Positions 11,355 through 19,684 of a DNA stretch of 64,000 bases are shown here, piece by piece (the first letter of the stretch is position 1; the number at the start of each line of letters is the position of its first letter). The notes under the pieces are model-generated. The model did not search any database and had not been told where the DNA came from. It saw only the letters and a list, made by a program, of their open reading frames with translations. This stretch comes from Rhodobacter sp. CZR27 (lineage in GTDB: Bacteria; Pseudomonadota; Alphaproteobacteria; Rhodobacterales; Rhodobacteraceae). The stretch spans positions 3,271,107 to 3,335,106 of the forward strand of contig NZ_CP023548.1 in assembly GCF_002407205.1 (NCBI RefSeq), written 5' to 3'. Made by a program: the position numbers and the translations under genes.

Positions 11355-11367
11355 CGTTGCTGCAACG
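11355..11367. promoter_or_regulatory. perfect palindrome upstream of the importer operon
   Basis: CGTTGCTGCAACG is a perfect inverted repeat with a single central base, 35 bp upstream of the binding-protein start codon. This placement suits an operator for a dimeric repressor. No regulator gene of an obvious matching family lies next to it. Confidence 0.4.
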
Positions 11368-11373
11368 CAAAAC

Positions 11374-11392
11374 ACCGGCGCGCCGGTTTTTT
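11374..11392. terminator. hairpin with T run after the peroxidase-related gene
   Basis: The perfect 14-base palindrome ACCGGCGCGCCGGT is flanked by a run of six T on the plus strand (11387-11392) and by GTGTTTTG on the minus strand. It could end minus-strand transcription coming from the gene at 11540-12109 before the importer promoter, or lie in the importer leader. Confidence 0.4.
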
Positions 11393-11539
11393 CAAGAAAT
11401 AATGTTACCGGGCGTCCCACGATGCCGCCCACGCACTGCCGACGATTCCCCGGACAGCGTAATATCCATGCGCCTGCGCTGCCGGGTGGTGCAGCGATGG
11501 TCGCTCTGCCGCGTGGAACAGGCGCCGGGGGCGCCCCGC

Positions 11540-12109
11540 CTACCGCCCCATCGCGTAGAACTCCGCATTGGGCCGCATGTCCGTGGCATTGGCCATCCGG
11601 TTCGACATGCCGAAGAAGGCCGAGATGGCGGCGATGTCCCAGGCATCCTCGGCGTCGAAGCCATGCACCGCCAGCGCCTCGTAATCCGCCGGCCCCACCA
11701 GATGCGACGCCTGCGAGACCTTCATCGCGAAGTCGAGCATGGCCTTCTGCTGGGGCGTGATGTCCGCCTTGCGGTAGTTGACCGCGACCTGATCCGCCAC
11801 CAGCGGGTCCTTTGCCCGGATGCGCAGGATCGCGCCGTGGGCGATCACGCAATACTGGCAGGAGTTGGCGTTCGAGGTCGCCACCACGATCATCTCGCGC
11901 TCGGCCTTGGTCAGGGTGCCGGGCTTTTCCATCAGCGCGTCGTGATAGGCGAAGAAGGCGCGGAACTCGTCCGGCCGGTGCGCGAGGACAAGGAAGACGT
12001 TGGGCACGAAGCCCGACTTCTCCTGGACGGCCTGGATGCGCTCGGAGATGTCCGGCGGCAGGGTTGCAAGGTCCGGCACCGGAAACCGGCTGATCGGCGA
12101 TGTGGTCAT
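11540..12109 (-). CDS. peroxidase-related enzyme, AhpD/CMD fold
   Basis: A 189-residue protein of the carboxymuconolactone decarboxylase/AhpD superfamily, close to the uncharacterised peroxidase-related enzyme subgroup. The redox motif NSCQYCVIAHGAILR (Cys-x-x-Cys plus His) is intact, so a thiol peroxidase or disulfide reductase role is likely. The start MTTSPISRFPVPDL at 12109 has a GGGAGGA Shine-Dalgarno. The frame is open further upstream but without family-like sequence. It faces the DUF2478 gene across a 122-bp region with an FNR-like box. Confidence 0.85.
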   Translation of the reverse strand: MTTSPISRFPVPDLATLPPDISERIQAVQEKSGFVPNVFLVLAHRPDEFRAFFAYHDALMEKPGTLTKAEREMIVVATSNANSCQYCVIAHGAILRIRAKDPLVADQVAVNYRKADITPQQKAMLDFAMKVSQASHLVGPADYEALAVHGFDAEDAWDIAAISAFFGMSNRMANATDMRPNAEFYAMGR

Positions 12110-12164
12110 GGCGGGTCCTCCCGCAGGGATGGTGCCATGTCCTGTGGCCCTGAACGAGCCCCGC

Positions 12165-12178
12165 TTGCGCGAGATCAA
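12165..12178. promoter_or_regulatory. FNR/FnrL-like box
   Basis: TTGCGCGAGATCAA fits the TTG-N8-CAA frame of FNR-family sites; the right half ATCAA is perfect and the left half has two mismatches to TTGAT. It sits between two divergent genes, 56 bp from the left start and 53 bp from the right start. FnrL control under low oxygen is plausible. Confidence 0.45.
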
Positions 12179-12231
12179 GGCTCGCGACGCCACGTCGGGC
12201 GAGGGAGGGGGCGGCGGACGGGAGATGGCCG

Positions 12232-12789
12232 ATGCATGACGAAACCGAGCGGCTGATCCTCGCGGCGATCCCGCTGGGCGCGCCGAGGGTGGATGCGCTC
12301 CTCGACGAGGTGGTCGCGGTGCTGCGGGCCGAGGGTCTGATCCTCGCCGGCTTCCTGCAGGAGCGGCAGCCTGATGGCGAGGTGCGGATCAGGGATCTGG
12401 CGACCGGGGGCGCACAGGGCATCACGCAGCGGCTCGGGCCGGGCTCGCGCGGCTGCAAGCTTGATCCGCAGGCCTTGGCCGGGGCGGCGGCGGGTGCGCT
12501 GGCCACGCTCGGCGCCGACCCGGACCTGCTGGTGATCCCGCGCTTCGGCAAGGCCGAGGCCGAGGGCCACGGGCTGCGCGCCGTCATCGAGCGCGCCTGC
12601 GAACGGCAGATCCCGGTGCTGGTCGCGGTCCGGCAGGACAGCCGCCCGGCGTGGGACGATTTCACCGGAGGGCTGGCCGAGGAGCTTCCCCTTGATCGGG
12701 GGGCGGTGCTGGACTGGTGCCGCACCGCCTGCCGCCGGTCTCAGAAGTCGAACCTCACGCCCTGCGCCAGCGGCAGCTTCGCGGAATAG
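12232..12789 (+). CDS. DUF2478 family protein
   Basis: A 185-residue protein of the DUF2478 family, which is often found near molybdate or anaerobic-respiration genes and has a P-loop-NTPase-related fold without a known reaction. Visible blocks are GAPRVDALLDEVVAVLRAEG near the start, GSRGCKLDPQALAGAAA, and DLLVIPRFGKAEAEGHGLR followed by RQIPVLVAV. ATG at 12232 follows a GGAG element. The last 49 bp overlap the convergent aldehyde dehydrogenase gene, so the C-terminal tail is probably lineage-specific. Confidence 0.75.
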   Translation: MHDETERLILAAIPLGAPRVDALLDEVVAVLRAEGLILAGFLQERQPDGEVRIRDLATGGAQGITQRLGPGSRGCKLDPQALAGAAAGALATLGADPDLLVIPRFGKAEAEGHGLRAVIERACERQIPVLVAVRQDSRPAWDDFTGGLAEELPLDRGAVLDWCRTACRRSQKSNLTPCASGSFAE

Positions 12790-14228
12790 TTCACCGTGTT
12801 CGTCTGCCGCCGCATGTAGCCCTTCCAGGCATCCGAGCCGCTTTCGCGTCCGCCCCCGGTCTCCTTCTCGCCGCCGAAGGCTCCGCCGATCTCGGCACCC
12901 GATGGGCCGATGTTCACGTTGGCGATGCCGCAATCCGACCCGGCGGCCGACAGGAAGGTCTCGGCCTCGCGCAGGTTCAGCGTGAAGATGCAGGACGACA
13001 GGCCTTGCGGCACGTCGTTCTGCAGGGCGATCGCCTCGTCGAGCGTCTCGTAGCCCATGACATAGAGGATGGGGGCGAAGGTCTCCTCGCGCACCACCGC
13101 TGTCTGGGCCGGCATCTCGACGACGGCAGGCTCGACATAGGCCCCGCCCTCGACACCCGGCACGGGCCGGCCGCCGTGGACGGTGCCGCCCTCGGCGCGC
13201 GCCCGCTCCAGCGCCGCAAGCATCCGGTCGCGCGCCGCCGCATCAACCAGGGGCCCGACCAGCGTGCCCTCGGCGCGCGGATCGCCGATCGGCAGCGAGG
13301 CGTAGGCTGTCGCCAGCCGCGCCACCAGATCCTCGCGGATCGACCGGTGCACGATCAGCCGCCGGAGCGAGGTGCAGCGCTGGCCCGCCGTGCCCACGGC
13401 CGAGAAGACGATGGCCCGCACCGCCATGTCGAGATCGGCCGAGGGCGCCACGATCATGGCATTGTTGCCGCCAAGCTCCAGGATCGAGCGCCCGAAACGC
13501 TCGGCCACCTTCGGGCCGACGATCCGCCCCATCCGGGTCGAGCCGGTGGCCGAGACGATGGGCACATCCTTCGACGCCACCAGCGCCTCGCCGATTTCGG
13601 GGCCGCCGATCACCAGCTGCGCCAGCCCCTCGGGCGCGTCGCCGAACCGCGCGAGCGCCCGGCCGAGGATCTTCATCGAGGCCATCGCGGTCAGCGGCGT
13701 CTTCTCGGACGGCTTCCAGATCACCGGATCGCCGCAGACCAGCGCCAGCGCCGCGTTCCACGACCAGACCGCCACGGGGAAGTTGAAGGCCGAGATGACG
13801 GCGCAAGGCCCCATCGGGTGCCAGGTCTCCATCATCCGGTGGCCCGGCCGCTCCGAGGCGATGGTCAGGCCATGAAGCTGGCGCGAGAGACCGACGGCGA
13901 AGTCGCAGATGTCGATCATCTCCTGCACCTCGCCGAGCCCCTCCGAGGTGATCTTGCCCGCTTCCAGCGTCACCAGCGCGCCCAGATCGGCCTTGGCGGC
14001 ACGCAGTTCCTCGCCCAACAGGCGGACGAGTTCGCCTCGCCGCGGCGCGGGCACGTCCCGCCAGATGCGGAAGGCCGCCTGCGCCTTCGCGATGATGGCG
14101 GGCATTGCGGCGGGATCGGTGGGATGAACCGCCGCGAGCCGTGCGCCATCGATGGGCGAATGCACGGCCAGCGCGCCGCTCGTGATCTCGGCCCCGTCCA
14201 GCCCCAGGGCATCGAACAGCTTCGTCAT
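12741..14228 (-). CDS. aldehyde dehydrogenase, 2-aminoadipate semialdehyde / piperideine-6-carboxylate dehydrogenase-like
   Basis: NAD(P)-dependent aldehyde dehydrogenase of 495 residues. It has the catalytic Cys in GTAGQRCTSLRRLIVH, the general base Glu in ILELGGNNAMIV, the N-terminal catalytic Asn in VISAFNFPVAVW and the cofactor motif GSTRMGRIVGPKV. The ELGGNNA pattern and the neighbours point to the ALDH7 (antiquitin-like) branch, which oxidises 2-aminoadipate 6-semialdehyde in lysine breakdown. Substrate assignment is inference. The start at MTKLFDALGLDGAEI overlaps the upstream gene by 4 bp, so the two are translationally coupled. Confidence 0.85.
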   Translation of the reverse strand: MTKLFDALGLDGAEITSGALAVHSPIDGARLAAVHPTDPAAMPAIIAKAQAAFRIWRDVPAPRRGELVRLLGEELRAAKADLGALVTLEAGKITSEGLGEVQEMIDICDFAVGLSRQLHGLTIASERPGHRMMETWHPMGPCAVISAFNFPVAVWSWNAALALVCGDPVIWKPSEKTPLTAMASMKILGRALARFGDAPEGLAQLVIGGPEIGEALVASKDVPIVSATGSTRMGRIVGPKVAERFGRSILELGGNNAMIVAPSADLDMAVRAIVFSAVGTAGQRCTSLRRLIVHRSIREDLVARLATAYASLPIGDPRAEGTLVGPLVDAAARDRMLAALERARAEGGTVHGGRPVPGVEGGAYVEPAVVEMPAQTAVVREETFAPILYVMGYETLDEAIALQNDVPQGLSSCIFTLNLREAETFLSAAGSDCGIANVNIGPSGAEIGGAFGGEKETGGGRESGSDAWKGYMRRQTNTVNYSAKLPLAQGVRFDF

Positions 14229-15259
14229 CGCCTTCCTCCTGTCACGAGCCCGCGCTGATCCTCGCGTCCCATCGAGATCAGCAGCGGGCCTTCGGCCTGC
14301 CGGGCCTGAAAATCGGCCTTGTCCTTCATCCCGCGCCAGTCGGCGAGGATCAAGCTCTGCGCCACCGCGCCGCCAAGGGTCGTTCCCGGGCCGAGGACGA
14401 CAAAGGCATCCGGCGCGAATTCGTGCGCGGCGACCGTGATGGCGCGGGTGAAGTCGTAGGGCTCGGTCACCTGATGGCCGAGCGTGTAGTCGCGCAGCGC
14501 CCGGGTGTCGGTGGCCTTTGGCCACCAGAGCGCGCCCCTGCCGTCGATCAGCGGGATCTTCGGCTGGCCGAACAGGCTTTCCGGCAGCAGGGAGCCCCCC
14601 CGCTCGGCCACGGGCGCCTGAAGGGCGGTGTGGAAGGCCGCGTGGTTCGCCAGGCGCAGGGGAAAGCGGCCCTGCTCCGGCGGAACCTCGGCCTCGAACT
14701 CGGCCAGAGCCTCGGCATTGCCGGCAAGGACCAGCATCCCGCCCAGGTCGATCGACAGCGCCAGAACCCGGCCCGGACGCGCGGCGATGCGCGCCACCAG
14801 CGCCAGAAGCCCGGCCTTGCGCGCCAGGTCGGGCCGCCAGTCCTCGGCCATGAAGGGGTGCACGATCTGCCCGCCGATCAGCGCCTGCTGCATCAGCGTG
14901 CCCATCGTGTTCACCACCCGGAAGCCGTCGTCGGACGTGAGCGCGCCGGCGCAGGCCAGTGCCGTATACCAGCCCATCGAATTGCCGGTGATGGCGGCGA
15001 TCTCGACATCCCGAAGCGACAGGAAGTCGGCAAGGCTCGCGGCATATATCAGCGCCGAGGCATTGTCGCCGCGCGTATGGCGCGCAACGGAATAGTCCGC
15101 CGCGCCGTCCAGATCGGCCAGCGTCTCCTGCCCCTCGGCGCGGCGCAGGGCGTCGAAGCCGGCGAAAAGCGCGGTCTTGTCGGGATGGAGCCGGCCGAGC
15201 GAGCCGAGTTCGGCCTTCGTATAGGTGCCCCGGCCCGGGCAGACGACGACCACCCTCAT
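14225..15259 (-). CDS. malonyl-CoA:ACP transacylase-like acyltransferase
   Basis: A 344-residue protein of the FabD/acyltransferase fold. It starts MRVVVVCPGRGTY, which matches the family start VFPGQGSQ, and has a nucleophile-elbow motif AITGNSMGWYTALAC (Ser near residue 94) and a plausible catalytic-His region LANHAAFHT. It is not next to fatty-acid synthesis genes. Instead it sits between an aldehyde dehydrogenase and a 2-oxoacid dehydrogenase E1, overlapping both by 4 bp. An acyl transfer or acyl-CoA hydrolysis step in the same degradation pathway is the likeliest role. Confidence 0.75.
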   Translation of the reverse strand: MRVVVVCPGRGTYTKAELGSLGRLHPDKTALFAGFDALRRAEGQETLADLDGAADYSVARHTRGDNASALIYAASLADFLSLRDVEIAAITGNSMGWYTALACAGALTSDDGFRVVNTMGTLMQQALIGGQIVHPFMAEDWRPDLARKAGLLALVARIAARPGRVLALSIDLGGMLVLAGNAEALAEFEAEVPPEQGRFPLRLANHAAFHTALQAPVAERGGSLLPESLFGQPKIPLIDGRGALWWPKATDTRALRDYTLGHQVTEPYDFTRAITVAAHEFAPDAFVVLGPGTTLGGAVAQSLILADWRGMKDKADFQARQAEGPLLISMGREDQRGLVTGGRR

Positions 15260-17436
15260 GACCGCACCAGATCGAGGGCGGCCGCGAGGATTCCCTCGCG
15301 CGAGGGGAGGGTCGCGGCATAGGCCGGGCCGGTGGCGATGAAGCTGTCCTCGGCCGTCACGCGCGCGATGCGGCGGTGCCCGGCCTCGGCCAGAGCCGTC
15401 ATCAGCGCCTCGGCCGGGCCGGCCGAGCGGCGGCATTCGTCCACGACCAGAACGGCGTCGCAACCGGCGACGGCCGCCAGCATCGCCTCGATGGGCAGGG
15501 GGGCCAGCCAGCGCAGGTCGATGATCCGTGCGGCCACACCATTTTCACGAAGCGCGAAATTCGCCTGATGCGACAGGTAATTGCCGTTGCCATAGGTCAC
15601 GATGGCCAGATCCTTGCCGTCGCCGGAGACGGCGATCTCGCCGAAGCCGATCCGCCGCGACGGCTCGGGATAGGTTTGCATCCACTGCCCGTCCTTTTCG
15701 GCCAGCAGGTCGCGCATGGGATAAAGCGCGATGGGTTCCAGGAATACCACCAGCCGCTGCTCCTCGCGCGCAAGGCGGATGCATTCGCGCAGCATCATCA
15801 CCGCATCGGCGCCATGGGACGGGCAGGCGAGGATCAGCCCGGGAATGTCGCGCAGCACGGCGATGGAATTGTCGTTGTGGAAATGTCCGCCAAAGCCCTT
15901 CTGGTAGCCCAGACCCGCGATCCGCACCACCATCGGGTTCGTATATTGGCCGTTCGAGAAGAAGGGCAGGGTGGCCGCCTCGCCGCGGATCTGGTCCTCG
16001 GCGTTGTGCAGATAGGCGAGGAACTGGATCTCGGGCACCGGCAGGAAGCCGTTGTGCGCCAGCCCGATCCCGAGGCCCAGGATGGACTGCTCATCCAGCA
16101 GCGTGTCGATCACCCGGTCAGCGCCGAACCGCGCCTGCAGCTTCTGCGTGACGCCATAGACGCCGCCCTTGCGGCCGATGTCCTCGCCCATCAGCGCCAC
16201 TTCGGGATGGGCCAGCATCAGGTCGGTTAGCGCCCAGTTGATCAGCCGGCTCATCGGCTGCGGCTCGTCCATTGCCTTGAGATCGGCGCCGAAGGCCGCC
16301 GCGCGGGCCTCCTCGGAGGGGCCGTTCGCCGGGGCGCAGGCGCGGGGCGGCGGGATCAGGCTCGCCATCACCTCGGGCGCCGTCCGCAGGCGCGGCCGCG
16401 TCACCGCCTCGGCCGCGACACGCTCCACCCGCTCCTGCGTTTCCAGATAGATCGCCAGCGCCTCGTCGGGCGAGAGCGCGCCAGACTGGTCGAGCAGCCG
16501 GACCGAGTGGAGCAGCGGGTCGTTGGCCTCCTCGGCCTCGACCTCCTTCCGGCTCATGTAGGTGGTGGGCAGGTCCGCCCCGGCATGACCATAGAGACGG
16601 ACGGTGGAGAGATGCAGGAAGGCGGGCTTGCGGCGGCTGCGGACGAAGTCGGCGGCCTCGCGCGCCACGGCCCAAGCCTCTGAAATGTCGAGACCATCGG
16701 CCCTGAAATAGCGCATACCCGGCCGATGCGAAAAGCTCGCCTCGATCCAGCCGCGGGGCGTCTTGGTCGAGATGCCGATGCCGTTGTCCTCGCAGACGAA
16801 GAGGATCGGCAGCGGCACCGACTGGAATGCCGTCCAGCCTGCGGTGTTGAAGGCGCCCTGCGCGGTGGAATGGTTGGCCGAGGCGTCGCCGAAGCTGGCC
16901 ATGACGATGGCATCCTCGGGCATCGCGCGGTGCTCGGGCGGGCGGCGGCGCGCGAGGCCCAGCGAATAGGCCGCGCCCACCGCCTTGGGCAGGTGGCTCG
17001 CGATGGTCGAGGTCTGCGGCGGAATCGCCAGCGCCTTCGATCCCAGGACCTTGTGCCGCCCGCCCGAGATCGGATCCTCGGAGGACGAGGCGAAGGACAG
17101 GAGCATGTCCCAAGTGATCGACTGCCCCAGCTGCGCCGCCCGCGCGATCTGGAAGGCGGCATCGCGGTAATGCAGGAAGGCCATGTCGGTCAGGCGCAGG
17201 GCATGGGCCACCGCGGCCATGCCCTCATGCCCCGACGAGCCGATGGTATAGAAGCCCTGCCCCGCCTTCTGCATCGCCCGGCTGGTGCGGTCCAGTGCGC
17301 GCGACAGGCACTGGCTGCGGAACAGCGAGACCATCTCGTGCGGGGCAAGTCCCGGCGTCGGCGCCTTGCCCGGCGGCAGGTCGCGCGCCTTCACTCGGGC
17401 AAGGAAATTCTCATGGACGATCAGCGAGCGCGGCAT
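15256..17436 (-). CDS. fused E1 alpha/beta thiamine-diphosphate 2-oxoacid dehydrogenase
   Basis: A 726-residue single-chain E1: residues 1 to about 370 are E1 alpha and about 385 to 726 are E1 beta. The alpha part has the thiamine diphosphate motif GDASANHSTAQGAFN ending near CEDNGIGIST. The beta part has ALMGEDIGRKGGVYGVTQKL and the GHFHNDNS/PGLILACPSH region. In this operon it would suit 2-oxoadipate decarboxylation toward glutaryl-CoA, or a branched-chain substrate. No lipoyl E2 or E3 gene is present in the window, so a partner must be encoded elsewhere. The stop overlaps the next start by 4 bp. Confidence 0.88.
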   Translation of the reverse strand: MPRSLIVHENFLARVKARDLPPGKAPTPGLAPHEMVSLFRSQCLSRALDRTSRAMQKAGQGFYTIGSSGHEGMAAVAHALRLTDMAFLHYRDAAFQIARAAQLGQSITWDMLLSFASSSEDPISGGRHKVLGSKALAIPPQTSTIASHLPKAVGAAYSLGLARRRPPEHRAMPEDAIVMASFGDASANHSTAQGAFNTAGWTAFQSVPLPILFVCEDNGIGISTKTPRGWIEASFSHRPGMRYFRADGLDISEAWAVAREAADFVRSRRKPAFLHLSTVRLYGHAGADLPTTYMSRKEVEAEEANDPLLHSVRLLDQSGALSPDEALAIYLETQERVERVAAEAVTRPRLRTAPEVMASLIPPPRACAPANGPSEEARAAAFGADLKAMDEPQPMSRLINWALTDLMLAHPEVALMGEDIGRKGGVYGVTQKLQARFGADRVIDTLLDEQSILGLGIGLAHNGFLPVPEIQFLAYLHNAEDQIRGEAATLPFFSNGQYTNPMVVRIAGLGYQKGFGGHFHNDNSIAVLRDIPGLILACPSHGADAVMMLRECIRLAREEQRLVVFLEPIALYPMRDLLAEKDGQWMQTYPEPSRRIGFGEIAVSGDGKDLAIVTYGNGNYLSHQANFALRENGVAARIIDLRWLAPLPIEAMLAAVAGCDAVLVVDECRRSAGPAEALMTALAEAGHRRIARVTAEDSFIATGPAYAATLPSREGILAAALDLVRS

Positions 17437-17482
17437 CGGTTCCTTCCCCCGCGGGGCGCCCCGCGGGTTGATCGTGAGAAAG

Positions 17483-18694
17483 TCAGAAGAAGGCCTGCAG
17501 CCCGGTGATCGCGCGACCGAGGATCAGCGCATGGACGTCATGCGTGCCCTCATAGGTGTTCACGGTCTCCAGGTTCACCATGTGGCGCATGACGTGGAAA
17601 TCCTCCTGGATGCCGTTGCCGCCGTGCATGTCGCGGGCGTGCCGCGCGGCCTCGAGCGCCTTGCCGCAGTTGTTGCGCTTGACGATCGAGATCATCTCGG
17701 GCGCGGCATTGGCCTCGTCCAGCAGCCGCCCGACGCGCAGGCTGGCCTGCGCCCCCAGCGCGATGTCGGTCATCATGTTGGCAAGCTTCAGCTGGTAAAG
17801 CTGGGTCTGCGCCAGCGGACGGCCGAACTGCCTGCGGTCGAGGCCATACTGGCGCGCGGCGTGCAGGCAGGCCTCGGCCGCGCCCAGCACGCCCCAGCTG
17901 ATGCCGTAGCGCGCGCGGTTGAGGCAGCCGAACGGACCCTTCAGCCCTTCCACGTCGGGCAGCAGGGCGTCCTCGGGGACCTCGACGCCATCCATCACGA
18001 TCTCGCCGGTGATCGAGGCGCGCAAGCTGAGCTTGCCGGCGATCTTCGGGGCGCTGAGCCCCTTCAGGCCCTTCTCCAGCACGAAGCCGCGGATCTTGCC
18101 GCCATGCGCCTCGGATTTCGCCCAGACCACGAAGATATCCGCGATCGGCGCGTTCGAGATCCACATCTTCGAGCCGTTCAGCACATAGCCGCCGGCGGTC
18201 TTCCGGGCGACGGTCTTCATGCCGGCTGGGTCCGACCCGGCATCAGGCTCGGTCAGGCCGAAGCAGCCGATGAACTGGCCCCTGGCAAGGCCGGGCAGGT
18301 ATCTCTGCCGCTGCTCCTCGGTCCCGTAGGCGTAGATCGGATACATCACCAGCGAGGACTGCACCGACATCATCGAGCGATAGCCGGAATCCACCCGCTC
18401 GATCTCGCGCGCGATCAAGCCGTAAGCGACGTAGGAGGCGCCGAGCCCGCCGTAGGCCTCGGGGATCGTGGCGCCCAGAAGGCCCATCTCGCCCATCTCG
18501 CGGAAGATCGCGGGATCGGTCTGCTCCTCGCGGCAGGCGGCGGTCACGCGCGGCAGCAGCCGTTCCTGGGCGTAGGCGCGGGCGCCGTCGCGCAGCATCC
18601 GCTCCTCCTCGGACAGCTGAAGCTCCATCCGGAAGGGGTCTTCCCAGTCGAAGCGGCCGAGATCGGGGGCATCCTTGGCTTTCAGGTCTTTCAT
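17483..18694 (-). CDS. gcdH: glutaryl-CoA dehydrogenase-type acyl-CoA dehydrogenase
   Basis: FAD-dependent acyl-CoA dehydrogenase of 403 residues. Glutaryl-CoA dehydrogenases oxidise and decarboxylate glutaryl-CoA to crotonyl-CoA. Signatures: [18 protein letters not shown] (about residue 146), [31 protein letters not shown], and the catalytic base in [18 protein letters not shown] close to the C-terminus. The N-terminal [17 protein letters not shown] is typical of GcdH. A GGAGGACA Shine-Dalgarno precedes the ATG. It is first in the degradative operon, 46 bp before the E1 gene, and is read divergently from a LysR gene. Confidence 0.9.
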   Translation of the reverse strand: MKDLKAKDAPDLGRFDWEDPFRMELQLSEEERMLRDGARAYAQERLLPRVTAACREEQTDPAIFREMGEMGLLGATIPEAYGGLGASYVAYGLIAREIERVDSGYRSMMSVQSSLVMYPIYAYGTEEQRQRYLPGLARGQFIGCFGLTEPDAGSDPAGMKTVARKTAGGYVLNGSKMWISNAPIADIFVVWAKSEAHGGKIRGFVLEKGLKGLSAPKIAGKLSLRASITGEIVMDGVEVPEDALLPDVEGLKGPFGCLNRARYGISWGVLGAAEACLHAARQYGLDRRQFGRPLAQTQLYQLKLANMMTDIALGAQASLRVGRLLDEANAAPEMISIVKRNNCGKALEAARHARDMHGGNGIQEDFHVMRHMVNLETVNTYEGTHDVHALILGRAITGLQAFF

Positions 18695-18769
18695 GGTGTC
18701 CTCCGGGCGAGTTTCCCGGCAGATACCGCTTCATGAGCGGCTCGGAAAACGCTATTTTTGCCGAAGTTC

Positions 18770-19684
18770 ATGCAGGAAACGCATCAAGTGGCGGTTGCGC
18801 GACGGTATCTGCCCCCGGTGGGCCAGCTCTCGGCCTTCGAGGCCGTGGCACGGACCGGCTCAACCGCCGCGGCCGCGCGCGAGCTGGACCTGACGCAGGG
18901 CACCGTAAGCCGGCTGGTGCAGGCGCTGGAGGCGCAGCTGGGCGTCGCGCTCTTCCAGCGCCAGCGCAAGCGGCTGAAGCCCACGCAGGCGGCGCTCGCC
19001 TATGCCGAGGAGGTGCGGCGCGCGCTCGACATCATCGGCCGGGCCTCGCTGCGGCTGGCCTCCGACCCGGATGGCGGGGTGCTGGCGCTGGCGATCCTGC
19101 CCACCTTCGGGACGCACTGGCTGGCGCCGCGCCTGCCGGGCTTCCTGAAGGTGCATCCCGGCGTCACGATCAACCTCGCGACCCGGCTGAAGCCCTTCGA
19201 CTTCGAGGGCGAGGAGTTCGACGCGGCGATCCACTTCGGCAGCCCGACCTGGCCCCGGGCGGGCCACATGCGGCTGTTCGGCGAGGGGGTGGTGGCAGTC
19301 GGATCGCCCGAGTTCCTTGCCGCGCATCCGGTGCGGGGGGCGGCGGACCTGCTGTCGCTGCCGCTTCTGACGCTCGAGACGCGGCCGCGGGGATGGGCCA
19401 ACTGGTTTGCCCATCACGGGGTGAGTGCGCCGGTGCCGCGGGGCATGGTGTTCGACCAGTTCGCCACGATGATGCAGGCGGCGATCCACGGCATCGGGGT
19501 GGCGCTGCTGCCCGAGTTCCTGGCGACACCGGCGCTGGCCGAGGGCACGCTGTCGCCGGCGTTCGGCGGGCCGGTGGACGGCCGCCATGCCTATTGGCTG
19601 GTCTGGCCCGAGGGCCGGGGCGAGCATCCGCCGCTGGCGGCCTTCCGCGACTGGCTCAGGGCCGAGACGGCAGGTCTGTCCTGA
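18770..19684 (+). CDS. LysR-type regulator, GcvA/GcdR-like
   Basis: A 304-residue LysR regulator, most likely controlling the divergent gcdH operon. The winged helix (residues 15-73) contains LSAFEAVARTGSTAAAAREL and LTQGTVSRLVQALEAQLG. The effector domain starts near residue 95 (LALAILPTFGTHWLAPRLPGF), a beginning typical of the GcvA subgroup. ATG at 18770 is chosen over a TTG at 18758. The 75-bp gap to gcdH holds a T-rich stretch (GCTATTTTTG) suitable for the shared operator. The last 29 bp overlap the convergent nagA. Confidence 0.88.
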   Translation: MQETHQVAVARRYLPPVGQLSAFEAVARTGSTAAAARELDLTQGTVSRLVQALEAQLGVALFQRQRKRLKPTQAALAYAEEVRRALDIIGRASLRLASDPDGGVLALAILPTFGTHWLAPRLPGFLKVHPGVTINLATRLKPFDFEGEEFDAAIHFGSPTWPRAGHMRLFGEGVVAVGSPEFLAAHPVRGAADLLSLPLLTLETRPRGWANWFAHHGVSAPVPRGMVFDQFATMMQAAIHGIGVALLPEFLATPALAEGTLSPAFGGPVDGRHAYWLVWPEGRGEHPPLAAFRDWLRAETAGLS

